Below are positions 20,568 through 30,002 of a stretch of DNA of 64,000 nucleotides, in pieces. The stretch is taken from the NCBI GenBank assembly GCA_019828595.1, contig JAHQRK010000040.1:248001-312000 (forward strand), read 5' to 3'. Position numbers and translations under genes: made by a program. Numbering within the stretch: the stretch's first letter is position 1; each line of letters opens with the position of its first letter. The notes under the pieces were generated by a model. The model made no database searches and was not told the DNA's origin. It saw only the letters and a program-made list of their open reading frames with translations. The stretch is from Aphanomyces cochlioides (Eukaryota; Oomycota; Saprolegniomycetes; Saprolegniales; Verrucalvaceae).

Positions 20568-22678
20568 TCAGTGGTAGCGTTTGCAGCGGTGGATGCAGTA
20601 CGCTTCTTTCCAAACGTGTATTCATTCGCTTTGGACGTGCCGAGCGCATGCACTTCATCCAAACAAACCTAGAAATGCGATGGGATACCATCCTCGTTAG
20701 TATTTTTTACCTGCAAGCGTCGCATTTGGTGCATGAGAAGCCAACCAAGCGACTCTTCCGTGACAAATTCAGCTGCAAAGTCGTGCACTTCGACTTCCAA
20801 ATCCTGTACGATTGATGAATACACATACCAGCAGAGGAAGATCGTACCTTAAGCTGCGCTGCTGTTGGTAGACTTGTATCCTTGTCATTCTGGCAAATAA
20901 AACGTGGCGGGTCCTTGGGATATGATGGCTCTATCTCAATAGAACAGATCGTTCGGCCTACGATAATCTAATTAAGATTGATATTTGTTGGGTTTCATAC
21001 CGCTTCCGTGATGGAAAACAGCCTTATAGTACACGCAGCCATCAGTAGTCGTGGGAAAGGCGTGTTCATCCTTGGGAAGCTTGTTCCATAGTTCCAGCTT
21101 AGTCTTGGCGGATGTGCTCAAAAGCGAGTTTGCTGATGCATGCACTTCGATGCGTTTATCTCTGAGCATATCAAAATGCTCGTGGAGCAAGTGATGTGCT
21201 TCGTATCGCTCGTGGAGCTACAAACGTTATTCAGCGAAAATCCCAGATGCTCAATACCCTCCGCACGACTTGGCGGATCGAAGGCTCGGGACGCATGGCA
21301 AGCTCGCCGCGCTTGCCGTAATGAAAGCCACAAATCCACTGTGCCCATAAATATGGCCGAGCGCGTGAATCGCTCGGGAAATCCAACTCCATTTCGTTTC
21401 CATCGGCGGCTTCAAATACGTACGATGACGATGCGTTTGGGTGGGCAACTCCATGATCTTCGGCAAACAAGTGACGCAGCATTAGCGCATACCGAGGCGT
21501 GTCCACGACGACAACTTTCAGAGCAGGCAAGTATTGGAAGATCACTTTGGTCGTGTGATTCTTGCCGTTAAGAGCAAGCTATATCGCAGTGAGATGAAGA
21601 AGATATCATTAAATGTACCTCTACAATCAGTGAATGCAGAGCGGGGGTGTAAGCTGATAAGTCTTGAACAGGTGATGGAGAACTGGAAATCTTTTGGCGC
21701 TTTGCAGATGGCTGGTCATCTGAGAGGACCGAATATATGAAACGTAAGGAAGAGACACTAAGATACCTCCTTGCGATTTTTTTACTCGCGCCTTGGACAC
21801 TATAGACCTGGCTTCTCCGATCGAAAGCGACATTCCACCGTGGATTTCCATGTAAGCGTCCAATTCGCAAAAGAGTACATAGAGAGGAGCCGACAATTTC
21901 TTGGCTTCTTGATGACGTTCGTGGGTCGCTGTAGCAGGAATTGATAATAGCGATTGAAGTGGGAGTGTTGCCTACACAAGGTCAGTTTCTGTGCATGGGA
22001 CAAAAAGCTAACTACCTTTTCGATGACAGCGATTTCAGCTGGAACACTTTCCAACAGCGCGCGCTTCGCCAGAGCGGCTGCATCAACTTCGGCAATTTGT
22101 GCTTTGAGATCTTTTTGATGTTGCAAGTTACTGCGTGCCACTATTAAGGAAGTCATGGAGCACAACGTACTCTTGACGGGAGGCTAATTCGTCTTCAAGT
22201 CGCTTAAGATGCTGGGCATGACGCTCGGCTTCGACTGTCACTGGTAGCGTTCCATCTTTGAATTCAATTTTGTCCATTTCCCTCGTACTACGTGTTTAAA
22301 TAACATCTTTCGTGGGTATTCATTCACATACGGAAATCCTCGGCATCGCTTGATTTCCCGCAGCAAGTGATCTTTCTCGTAGAGAAGATTTTGCAACTTC
22401 AAATGATGGGCTTCCACCAGGTCTTTCTGTTCAGCTACGCGTCGTCGGTAAACTTCAGCGTCCAAAAACGTTTCCCGCGTCGATTGTTTGATATTTTTCA
22501 GCAAGCACAGCGCTTTCACAACGTCTTTGCTCATGCTCGCGCTCTACGCCATCAATCAGGAATCACAATGAAAAGATATAGTGCGCACATCATCCATGCT
22601 TCGAATTAGCCTTGGAAGCGTCTCCCGGAACCCTTGGCATGCCGCATTCAACTGCTCCAACGGGCTTGGCGTCGGCAT
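20568..22678 (-). CDS. THOC5: THO complex subunit 5
   Basis: About eleven exons on the minus strand, beginning 22678-22589, 22543-22332, 22287-22171, 22130-22016 and 21971 onward, ending at TGA 20570-20568; introns about 40-45 nt. THOC5 is part of the THO/TREX complex that couples transcription with mRNA export. The N-terminal coiled region has LLYEKDHLLREIKRCRGFP, the signature of the family (YEKxHLxxEIxxCxxF). It is followed by RLEDELASRQ, LPLQSLLSIPATATH and SAPLYVLFCELDAY. An NLS-like KRQK lies in a Ser-rich insert. The C-terminal part has VIFQYLPALKVVVV, RPYLWAQWICG and IEIEPSYPKDPPRF. Exon order and phases agree where I checked them. The 150-bp gap to SWEET on the other strand is a shared promoter. 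Confidence 0.87.
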
Positions 22679-22828
22679 CTCAGTACCACTCGGAAGATTT
22701 GAAAATGTATTTTCCTGATATCCGGACAATATCATATTATCCGGACATATATCAAATCATACAGTGTCGATTGCATTTCCGGATAAATAATATCCGGATG
22801 ATAGATTTCACAGTCGAATTTGGAAAAG
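22679..22828. promoter_or_regulatory. bidirectional promoter of THOC5 and SWEET with four TCCGGA motifs
   Basis: TCCGGA occurs at 22721, 22740, 22778 and 22793, as TCCGGACA (twice), TCCGGATA and TCCGGATG, in AT-rich surroundings rich in ATAT. The cluster is 31-108 nt upstream of the SWEET ATG. It parallels the cluster 28-104 nt upstream of the AAAP start. Confidence 0.55.
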
Positions 22829-23570
22829 ATGGCGCATTACCATGCCCCGTTCGTTGTCGGTGCGGTCAAATTGATGGCATCTCTCGCAGCGATATACATG
22901 AACTTGAGTCCAATGAACGACATGACACGCGTGCGAGCCAAGATTCCAATCGATATGCTCCCGATCTTGTGTATGTTTGGGAACGGCAGTCTCTGGTACG
23001 AAATCTCACATACATGTGACGTCTGATCGACGATCGCTCGATAGGACAATCTACGGCGTACTTGTGGACAATTGGTTCCCGCTTGTGGCAACCAATGCGG
23101 TTGGTGTTGTATTGAGCTCGTATTACCTCATTGTGATCTACACGTACGCTGGATCACAACGTGCAACTGCAGCCAGGAAGATTCTCGCTGTGCTTGGACT
23201 TGTTCTCATGGTGATTGTCTACTCTGTCTACGGAACGCACGAAAAGCACCAAAATGTCCCCACCAATGTGGGCTACGCTGGTATTGCTGTGTGCACGGTC
23301 ATGTATGCATCCCCTCTGGCATCAGTTGGGGCCGTGCTCAAGCACAAGTCTGCTTCTTCCCTTCCATTTACGATGATCACAGCAGGCGTGGCATGCTCAA
23401 TTCTATGGCTTGCGTTTGGAATGCTCATCCAAGATATGTTTGTGATCGTGCCAAATGCTGTGAACCTTGCACTTGGCCTCTTCCAACTCGCCCTATGCTA
23501 CGTGTATCGTGCTCCAGCGACAAAAGACGAGGCTGAAGTTGAGTTGCCCAAAAAGACAGCCAGTATTTGA
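22829..23570 (+). CDS. SWEET sugar transporter
   Basis: Two exons, 22829-22995 and 23045-23570 (intron 49 nt), encode 230 residues with seven predicted membrane helices in the 3+1+3 layout of SWEETs, bidirectional sugar uniporters of plasma or organellar membranes. Diagnostic parts are the first MtN3/saliva repeat with MLPILCMFGNGSLWTIYGVL and WFPLVATNAVGVVLSSYYL, and the second with YASPLASVGAVLKHKSASSL, CSILWLAFGMLI and VIVPNAVNLALGLFQLALCY. The asparagines in PN motifs (ATNAVG and VPNAVN) that line the substrate path are present. The C-terminal tail is short. In oomycete parasites SWEETs are expanded; substrate here is unknown. A related half-gene follows immediately on the opposite strand. 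Confidence 0.92.
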
Positions 23571-23583
23571 AATAGGGATCAAT

Positions 23584-24013
23584 CTACTTGATGTCACTCG
23601 TTGCAAGTAGTTGTTGGTCAATGTCTTCGACGGACGTCAAGAGCCCAACACTGTCGTCTAAGATCTTTGGCCCAGTGAGATGTGCGACAGCGGTCGATGT
23701 GCTTGGGAACACAACGAAAAGAAAAAGTTGGAGTGAGCCGAGTGTCGCGTTGACAGCATTCGGGTAGATGATGAAGGCGTCTTGAAAGATAATGCCAGTG
23801 AGCCACCATGCTATGCTGCTTATCCAAGTCGCAAGGATAAATTTCTTGGGGAGATGAGCGACGCTTCGGGTCTTGATAACTTCAACAATTGTTGACAGCG
23901 GAGATACAACCATTATAGCAGAGCATGTGATCGCTAGTGACTTCAGTGAAATACGAATGAAGGAGCTAGCGTACCAATAAATCCAATGGTTTGATTGAGA
24001 TCAATGGCGCGTC
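23584..24013 (-). pseudogene. SWEET-like gene, C-terminal half only
   Basis: Minus-strand exons 24013-23975 and 23933-23584 encode RAIDLNQTIGFIAITCSAIM, VSPLSTIVEVIKTRSVAHL, then WISSIAWWLTGIIFQDAFII and YPNAVNATLGSLQLFLFVVF, the second MtN3/saliva repeat and tail of a SWEET. Upstream (24014-24300) the open frames no longer read as the first three helices, although LLHLPR with a possible splice donor precedes the first exon. The first half seems lost or degraded. It converges tail-to-tail with the intact SWEET, 13 nt from its stop, which suggests an inverted duplication. A divergent N-terminal exon that I did not recognise cannot be excluded. Confidence 0.6.
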
Positions 24014-24627
24014 CTACGCACAGGCTTGTCCCACGGGCGACAGCCGAGTGCCGTACTCCTGGGAAGATGCAACAAGGTGAAGCTGTGTATTGCATGCATA
24101 ATTGAAGACAACGAGATCTTGCGACCGGTCAGCCCAAAGAGTGCAGAGCAACCCTTTAGCCAGCACCAGGTCGAGATCGTCAGTTCCAAAATGGTTCCGT
24201 ATTGGGTTCGACCGTGATAAGTTAATCAATTGCATTTCCAGGGAGGCAGCACTCCCCTTGCAGTGTCTTGATAGACTTAGCGCGGGTAGTTTCACCACTC
24301 TAGCTCAATTGGCTCATTGGTCTTGGCTTTGTCTGATATCAAGACTCTATAACGTTGACTGGTTCCATACGCGAAGGGGACGAAGTCGCCAACACGAGAT
24401 ACCTTCTCAATTTACTCCCTCTTCGCTCTTCCCTCATTTCAATAGATTTTATGAATCTCCACAACAACTTGACGTTGGTTGTCAATGTCATGGCGAGTTG
24501 CAGTGTTCAACGTCGCATCCATCTCGCTCGACTGGCGTTCTTGAAGCAATCACCGCATATTCATTGACAACATAACCATGTTGTGTCGAGCTCACCTCGC
24601 AAGCAGTCTCCTCGAGGTCGAGAACAT
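24014..24627. other. interval without recognisable genes
   Basis: Possible remains of the 5' half of the SWEET-like copy and, from about 24500, of the conserved upstream region of the secreted-protein family relic that follows. No intact coding sequence seen. Confidence 0.4.
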
Positions 24628-24790
24628 GCCTATTGTGCTTTGATATTACAACGAAAAATGATCTCCAACTTCATTGTTTTGAGTAAATTGCCTTCAAGGA
24701 GCTTGTATTACGCGTCAGTGATCCACATCGTGCTTCCCATCCGTCATGGCTTTCAACCAACTTCACTAAGGCTCGTCAATACCATTGACC
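24628..24790 (+). pseudogene. relic of the modular secreted-protein family (copy 1)
   Basis: The words TTGTGCTTTGATATTACAAC, then GTAAATTGCCTTCAAGGAGC and CATGGCTTTCAACCAACTTC align with the leader and signal-peptide region of the intact copies at 34803-35279 and 36748-37266. The ATG of the consensus is replaced by ACG (TTACGCGTC), and the hydrophobic core is disrupted, so no secreted product can be made from this copy. Identity to the intact copies was judged by eye. Confidence 0.5.
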
Positions 24791-24989
24791 CATCTGAAAG
24801 TCTGCGTGATGTCTGGAGATCGAGCGGTGCCAGGTCAACATATGTCGATATAATTGACGAGCTGTTGCGAGATTATTTGAAAAGCACGACGAGATATAGC
24901 TGAAGCACAAAGGAGATAAAGAGAGGCATGAAAGGTGATATTCGAAGACGCGAAATAAGATAACTTAAAGTCCCTATGTGAACCATGAT

Positions 24990-26605
24990 TCGATAAAGAC
25001 CGTCGTACCTTTCAGGTAAATCAAGAACTCTGCAGTCAAGCTCAATGGATGCGTGGTGGACACAAAGAGTTTGGATGTCAACGTCCATTGCCCAGGATTT
25101 TGGACAACATGAGCTTGTTCTCGCCTTTGATACAGAGATTCTCGATGAGCAAAAAATATCAACCATCTCATGTGTGCTTCACCAATGCAGTCATTTCTCC
25201 TCGTCGGTGAGATCGTTCGAGTAGGCATATGGTAAAAAGTGTGGCGTTGCTCGTTCGCCTCGATTTATCCTTTCGGGGCCATCAAGCCCACGCTCACAAT
25301 CTTGATGTGATTGAGAACGGCAGGCCCAGAGGGCTCCATCTCAAGGGGTGCCACCCCCTGGAGACGATATTTGGCGGCCTCTCCCTGCTGTATGGAGAGG
25401 TACAAAAACCAGAGGCAAGGTCAATAGTCGTCGCCGTTGGTCCAGCTCCGTCCAAGACATTTTGGCTCCATACTTACGTCCACGTTGGCCCGAAATGGCT
25501 TTGCAGACGGCATCCGTAGACGAAATTCAACTTTGCATTAGCTGTAACCACCTTCGAATACACCTCAAGACTTGAGCTGACAAAACTCGCCAACACCTGC
25601 CCAGCGAACAGATATGACCCGGTACTTTACTCTTCCACCTGAGGTGCTTGCGAGTCGAGAGAGGGCTGAGCGGCGCCAGCCCAGCCCAGAGGCACCAGAG
25701 TCCACAGAGACAAGGGAGTGCGTCCAGACATCGTTCTAGTAGACTGAGTCGTCAAGATTCGGGTAGTCCTGTCCGACAATATTCAGCTCGCATCGATCCG
25801 CGTTAGCCCCACGTGGTGCGTCCTGATGGAATCCGTTGAGCAAAATCTTCAACTTGTCAGCAACACATTTCCAAAGAATTACTTGAGTCAAGGAATGTGC
25901 CTTCCCAAAGTGCCATGCCACGACCGGTAGTTCTTGCCAAGTAGAACCCAAGAACGTGGACAAATTCGATGGACGACCAAGCGCGTACAGTTTGCCAGGT
26001 AGTTCTTGTATCAAACGAGCTACACCCTCGTCGGAAAGATTCAATGGCAGATATGAAGCTTGGCATTTCTCGTAAATCAACCATTAGACAATATTATATC
26101 GGTGCTTTAGTCTCAACACGGGCAACAAGCATGATCGGCTTCGACCAAGTCAAGAGATGGGAAGCAGAGTGTAGCAGAGCTTGGAAATTTGTCCTTCTTG
26201 CTTAATTTTTTGCTCAGAGCCTGCCTCAAAATGGCCTCTCTGTTGGGGTCGTTGAGTTCCTTGGGCCTCTTGACCGGACCACATTGACACATTGGAACCT
26301 TGGTGACTTCCCAAAGTTGTTCCAGGTGGAGCCGAGTTGCTGCATCTGGGAGGGCAACTACGAGTTGCGCTCATTGTTTCGCATCTTTGGAACTTTCGTG
26401 CATGCGAACAACATTTATGCTGGCAAACATATTCCAAAACATGAGCTGCATAGCAAAACCGGAGAAATGCATTAGTCTTCTTCTCAATCCTAGTTTCATT
26501 AAATTACAGCCATATACAATCTTTTGGAGGATAGTGTTTGCGATGCGACCTGAGGAAAAAACTGACGTCAACGATAGAACAACCCAATGGCCCAAATGCA
26601 AGGGC
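24990..26605 (-). pseudogene. decayed multi-exon gene of unknown family
   Basis: Minus-strand sequence with coding character broken by stops. From the 5' side: HWVVLSLTSVFSSGRIANTI, on to ESSKDAKQ; an in-frame TGA (about 26374); AQLVVALPDAATRLHLEQLW and SKKLSKKDKF; a possible intron; EKCQASYLPLNLSDEGVARL, STWQELPVVAWHFGKAHSLT and IVGQDYPNLDDSVY; TAG at 25736-25738; then NDVWTHSLVSVDSGASGLGW in the same frame. Weaker coding-like blocks continue to about 24990 (HMRWLIFFAHRESLYQRREQ). I do not recognise the family. Codon-like periodicity, a splice-like GTAAGT and the amino-acid composition argue for a former gene; stops and frame changes argue that it is dead. Confidence 0.4.
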
Positions 26606-26819
26606 GATCCATCAAAACATGCTTACTCAGGTGTGTGAACCACGCTATCGGAGTCCGTACCTCTGTATCACATTTTAGGATACTGTGTTCCTATCTGAAT
26701 GATGCTTCAAGACCATTCAGTCCTTTAGGACGAGTCTCTCTGACTTCGATCCATGTCGAGGGGGTCTACTGGGGCACTCCAACTCGTATGTGTCATAATG
26801 GATTCGACTCACACGACTG

Positions 26820-27010
26820 TAGCGTTCTTGGAACTTGTCTGGAGGCGTCTGCATGTTGTGCTTGGATTTCACGACGAACATCAAAGCTCATGTCGTTTGT
26901 CATTGTGCAAATTGCCTTCAAGGAGCTCCTACTATGCGTGTCTACCGGTAGGTCTTCCTCGCGCTTGCAGCATCTGCCGTCGTCGATGTCTGTGATTCGC
27001 CAGTCATGGG
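26820..27010 (+). pseudogene. relic of the modular secreted-protein family (copy 2)
   Basis: The stretch beginning AGCGTTCTTGGAAC and GCATGTTGTGCTTGG, then TGTCATTGTGCAAATTGCC and TCAAGGAGC, aligns with the leader of the intact copies. It continues with ATGCGTGTCTACC and CTCGCGCTTGCAG, equivalent to the signal peptide MRVLIPLALA. A stop follows after a few codons. Similarity extends roughly 90 nt upstream of the ATG position. Confidence 0.5.
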
Positions 27011-27135
27011 AGCGCGTCAAAAAGTTCTCAAGAACTCTGCATCGACATTAACTGGACTAAACGACACTTCCCATGGAGATATTTTTAAACATGATCGTCA
27101 TGAAATGGATGCGGGGCTCAGTGCGCAATGCGCAC

Positions 27136-27164
27136 TGTGCTTGCCAAAACTTTTGGCAAGCACA
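27136..27164. repeat. perfect 14-bp palindrome
   Basis: TGTGCTTGCCAAAA, one C, TTTTGGCAAGCACA. Perfect arms with a single-base spacer. Confidence 0.9.
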
Positions 27165-27230
27165 ACAAGTGACGACCACGGCCATTTGTAGCATTCCAAA
27201 AACACAGCAGTCTCGTGGAAAGAACGCAAC

Positions 27231-27306
27231 GTTTGGGATTTATGTAGGTGCCAATACCATCATTGAACAGAACTTGATGGTATTGGCACCTATATAAATC
27301 CCAAAC
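27231..27306. repeat. foldback element, 32-nt arms
   Basis: Arms 27231-27262 and 27275-27306 are inverted copies with one mismatch (31/32) around a 12-nt loop. The arm reads GTTTGGGATTTAT then GTAGGTGCCAATACCATCA. Weaker complementarity (CAAC/GTTG, CCAA/TTGG) continues outward for about 40 nt on each side, so this may be the core of a larger foldback or MITE. It lies 23 nt upstream of the Copia insertion. Confidence 0.85.
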
Positions 27307-27324
27307 TGTTGTGTTGGAACTGTA

Positions 27325-27329
27325 GTTCC
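27325..27329. other. Copia target-site duplication, left
   Basis: GTTCC, repeated at 33255-33259. Confidence 0.85.
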
Positions 27330-27671
27330 TATTGATTTGGTGAACATGGTGGAACATTACCTTTAGTATAAGGGGATCCCTCCATTCGCCACTCTGAATG
27401 TCAGTCGTCTTTGCAGATGGCCACGGCGGAGTCGACGTCTGGTTTCTGGCGTCGAAGCGCCGTTGTGGAGCCAGTGCGAGCTAACAAGACACGTGATGTA
27501 AGAGGTGTATTTACAGGAGTAAGAGAGACAGCCACGCGACTACTCTAAGGGGTGCCGGGAATAGATATATCCCTAACCCTGACAAAGCACCGTACATCAA
27601 TTGTCATAATGGACGAGGAATTCCAACTGGTCAGGCAATAGACAACTCAGAGGCTAGCATGGAAATCAACA
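27330..27671 (-). repeat. Copia 3' LTR (342 bp)
   Basis: Matches the right LTR from TATTGATTTGG to AATCAACA; lacks 8 bp near its end relative to the right copy. As the element is on the minus strand this is the 3' LTR. Confidence 0.93.
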
Positions 27672-27752
27672 CCCTCCCGGACTGGCCAGTTCCATCGTCT
27701 GCCAGAGGTGGAAACCATTGAATGGGAGAAAACCACTTGGACTTGGTGCCGT

Positions 27753-29195
27753 TTATATGGTCGTGCAGGACCTGGGTGTTTTTGATGAGGTCGCGACAGG
27801 GACCAGTGCCGGTTTTTGATGAGGTCGGACATTCGACCAAGAAGTTTTTGATGAGGTCCCAACAGAGACCAGAGCACTGGTACGTGCCGCAGGAGAAGTG
27901 CATTCACACCGAGCAGCAGGACGCAAACATGAGCAGTCCATAGGCTGCGAGACGCTGGTACGCGTAGATTGGTGTGTGGACAGGCTGGTGGAGTCGCTGG
28001 TACGCGTTGCCAAACCATATGCCATAGTCCAAGCATACTTCGAGAGAGGGGCACCAGAGGCCAACGGTGGCTTGGCTAAGCCCATCTTGTCCCTAAGTGG
28101 GAGAAAGATAGCCGCAGGTAGCGGTTTGGTGAAGAGATCGGCGACGTTGTCCTTCGAGGGCACGTACTCAAGACGCAGCTCCTGCAGTTGGATGCGTTCA
28201 CGGACGAAGTGGTATCGGACGTCGATGTGTTTCGTCCGTGAATGATGGACTGGATTGGTCGCAGTCGCAATTGCCGGCTGGTTGTCAGCATGGAGGATAA
28301 CGCCGGTGGCTATGGGATTGCCAAGCTCACAGTTGAGAGTGCGCATGAATAGCACTTCCTTGGCGGCTTGAGCCAGAGCGATATACTCGGCCTCGGTGGT
28401 CGATTGCGCCACGATACGCTGGCATTGGGATGCCCAAGACACCAAACAGTCACCAACATATGTGCAGTACCCACGGACCGATCGGCGAGTGTCTGGGTTG
28501 GCGGCATAGTCGGAGTCGGTGTAGCCTCGCAGATCGAGGTCAGAGCCGCGGTAGACCAGACCAAAGTCGATCGTGCCAGCGACGTAGCGCATAACTTGCT
28601 TCATTTTGCCGATATGCGACTTGCCTGGATTGTTCAGGTAGCGACTGAGGGCTTGGACAGCATAGGCGAGATCCGGTCTCGTCCCAAGCATCAGGTACAT
28701 CAGCGAGCCGATGCCTTGACGGAAGTTGGCATGGTTGAGGCGTTCGGCTTCAGTCCGGACATGCCCATCCGATGGAGAGTCGCTTCCATCCAACACCTTA
28801 TCGAGCGGTGTGGTGGCTGGTCTGGCTTGATCCAGGTCAAAGCGCTTTAACATGTTCTTGGCATTTAGCGGCTGTGAGATGTGCATGATGCGCTTCTCAC
28901 GGTCGCGTACGACGCGGATGCCGAGGATATAGTGGATCGGTCCCATGTCTTTGGACGCAAAGCGGCACTTGATGGCTGTCTTCACATCTGCCATCACATT
29001 GTCATTCTCAGCCACGATGACCAAGTCATCCACGTAGATTGCCACGATGGCTAGCTGGCTTTTCAGCCGTCGCACATAGATGCAGCTTTCGACGTTCGTT
29101 TTCTCGAAGCCGATGCCTCCCAGGAAGGTTGTCAGCACCTGTGCCATTCCCTGGGAGCCTGCTTGAGCCCATACAAGGCTTTGATAAGCAAGCAC
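27753..29195 (-). pseudogene. Copia pol, reverse transcriptase C-part and RNase H
   Basis: Reads the Copia RT palm (IYVDDLVIVAEND with the YVDD catalytic pair), GIGSLMYLMLGTRPDLAYAV, then RNase H: GYTDSDYAANPDTRRSVRGY, STTEAEYIAL and ADNQPAIA, and the terminal KHIDVRYHFVRERI and DNVADLFTKPLP of the family. The first residues are out of frame with the preceding RT segment. After DLFTKPLP the frame continues about 100 residues into a low-complexity tail that includes three copies of a 35-45-nt repeat containing TTTTTGATGAGGTC (27779-27862); this tail is unlikely to be part of the normal protein. Confidence 0.85.
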
Positions 29196-30002
29196 GACAC
29201 TTGCGGTGGACTGCTTGCGAGTCCAGAGTCACCTATCCAGTTAGCATCTGTGATAACGTCCCTCATCTGTAGACCCTCAGGGAGGTCGAGATAGATCTCT
29301 TCTTCCAATGTTCCGTTGAGGAACGCAGTGTCGATATCCATTTGGTCGATGGGCAAGTCCAGTGCATTGCCTATGGCGAGGAGTGTGCGCAGGCTTTCGA
29401 GTCTCATGACTGGCGCGAACACCTCATCGTAGTCGAGGCCCTTGACTTGCAGGAACCCCTTGATGACCAGTCGAGCCTTGAATCGCTCGATCGAGCCGTC
29501 GCTCTTCTCTTTGACGCGGAAGACCCACGTGGTCTTGAGCGTTTTTCTGTCTTGAGGAGGCTTGACGTACTTCCACGTGCCATTCGACTTGATGAACGCC
29601 AACTCCTTTTCGATGGCAACCTTCCAGTGCTCCCACTCTTTGGAGGCCAGCTCTTCATAGTTGCGTGGAATGGGAATACTGGAAGCGGAACAGCAGCACT
29701 GTATGCTTCCGATTTGGCCATTTCGACTTCAGCTCTGACGAGCTCTTCAGATTGAGCTTGCAGCCTAGACAGCTTGAGCAGCTTGGAGCTGGACGGGCTG
29801 AAGTCCAGGTTATGGCATACAAGGTGACTGCCATGTGGTGCAGCCAGATTGATTTCTCCCAAATCATTATCTGGGATGCTGAACTGCTGCACGAAGCTCT
29901 CCAAAGCGTTGATTTCTTCGTCGTCGAGAGTGTCCTTAGTGGTCTCTCCATTGAAGAGGAAGTCGACGTCCTGGGATGCTTGGCGGCTGTAGAAGTCGAA
30001 CG
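29132..30002 (-). pseudogene. Copia pol, integrase tail and reverse transcriptase N-part, frameshifted
   Basis: Two overlapping frames. From 30002 to about 29670 one reads the variable linker after integrase (SFVQQFSIPDNDLGEINLAA). From about 29670 another reads NYEELASKEWEHWKVAIEKE, then TWVFRVKEKSDGSIERFKAR and LDLPIDQMDIDTAFLNGTLE with LIKALYGLKQAPREWH, the standard first half of Copia RT. Frame changes at about 30003, 29670 and 29140 are needed to read Gag-Pol as one protein. Confidence 0.8.

Noticed and set aside
24583..24903. 106-residue plus-strand frame as a gene
   Set aside because: It overlaps the relic leader of the secreted family and lacks a signal peptide; conserved frames point to a dead copy.
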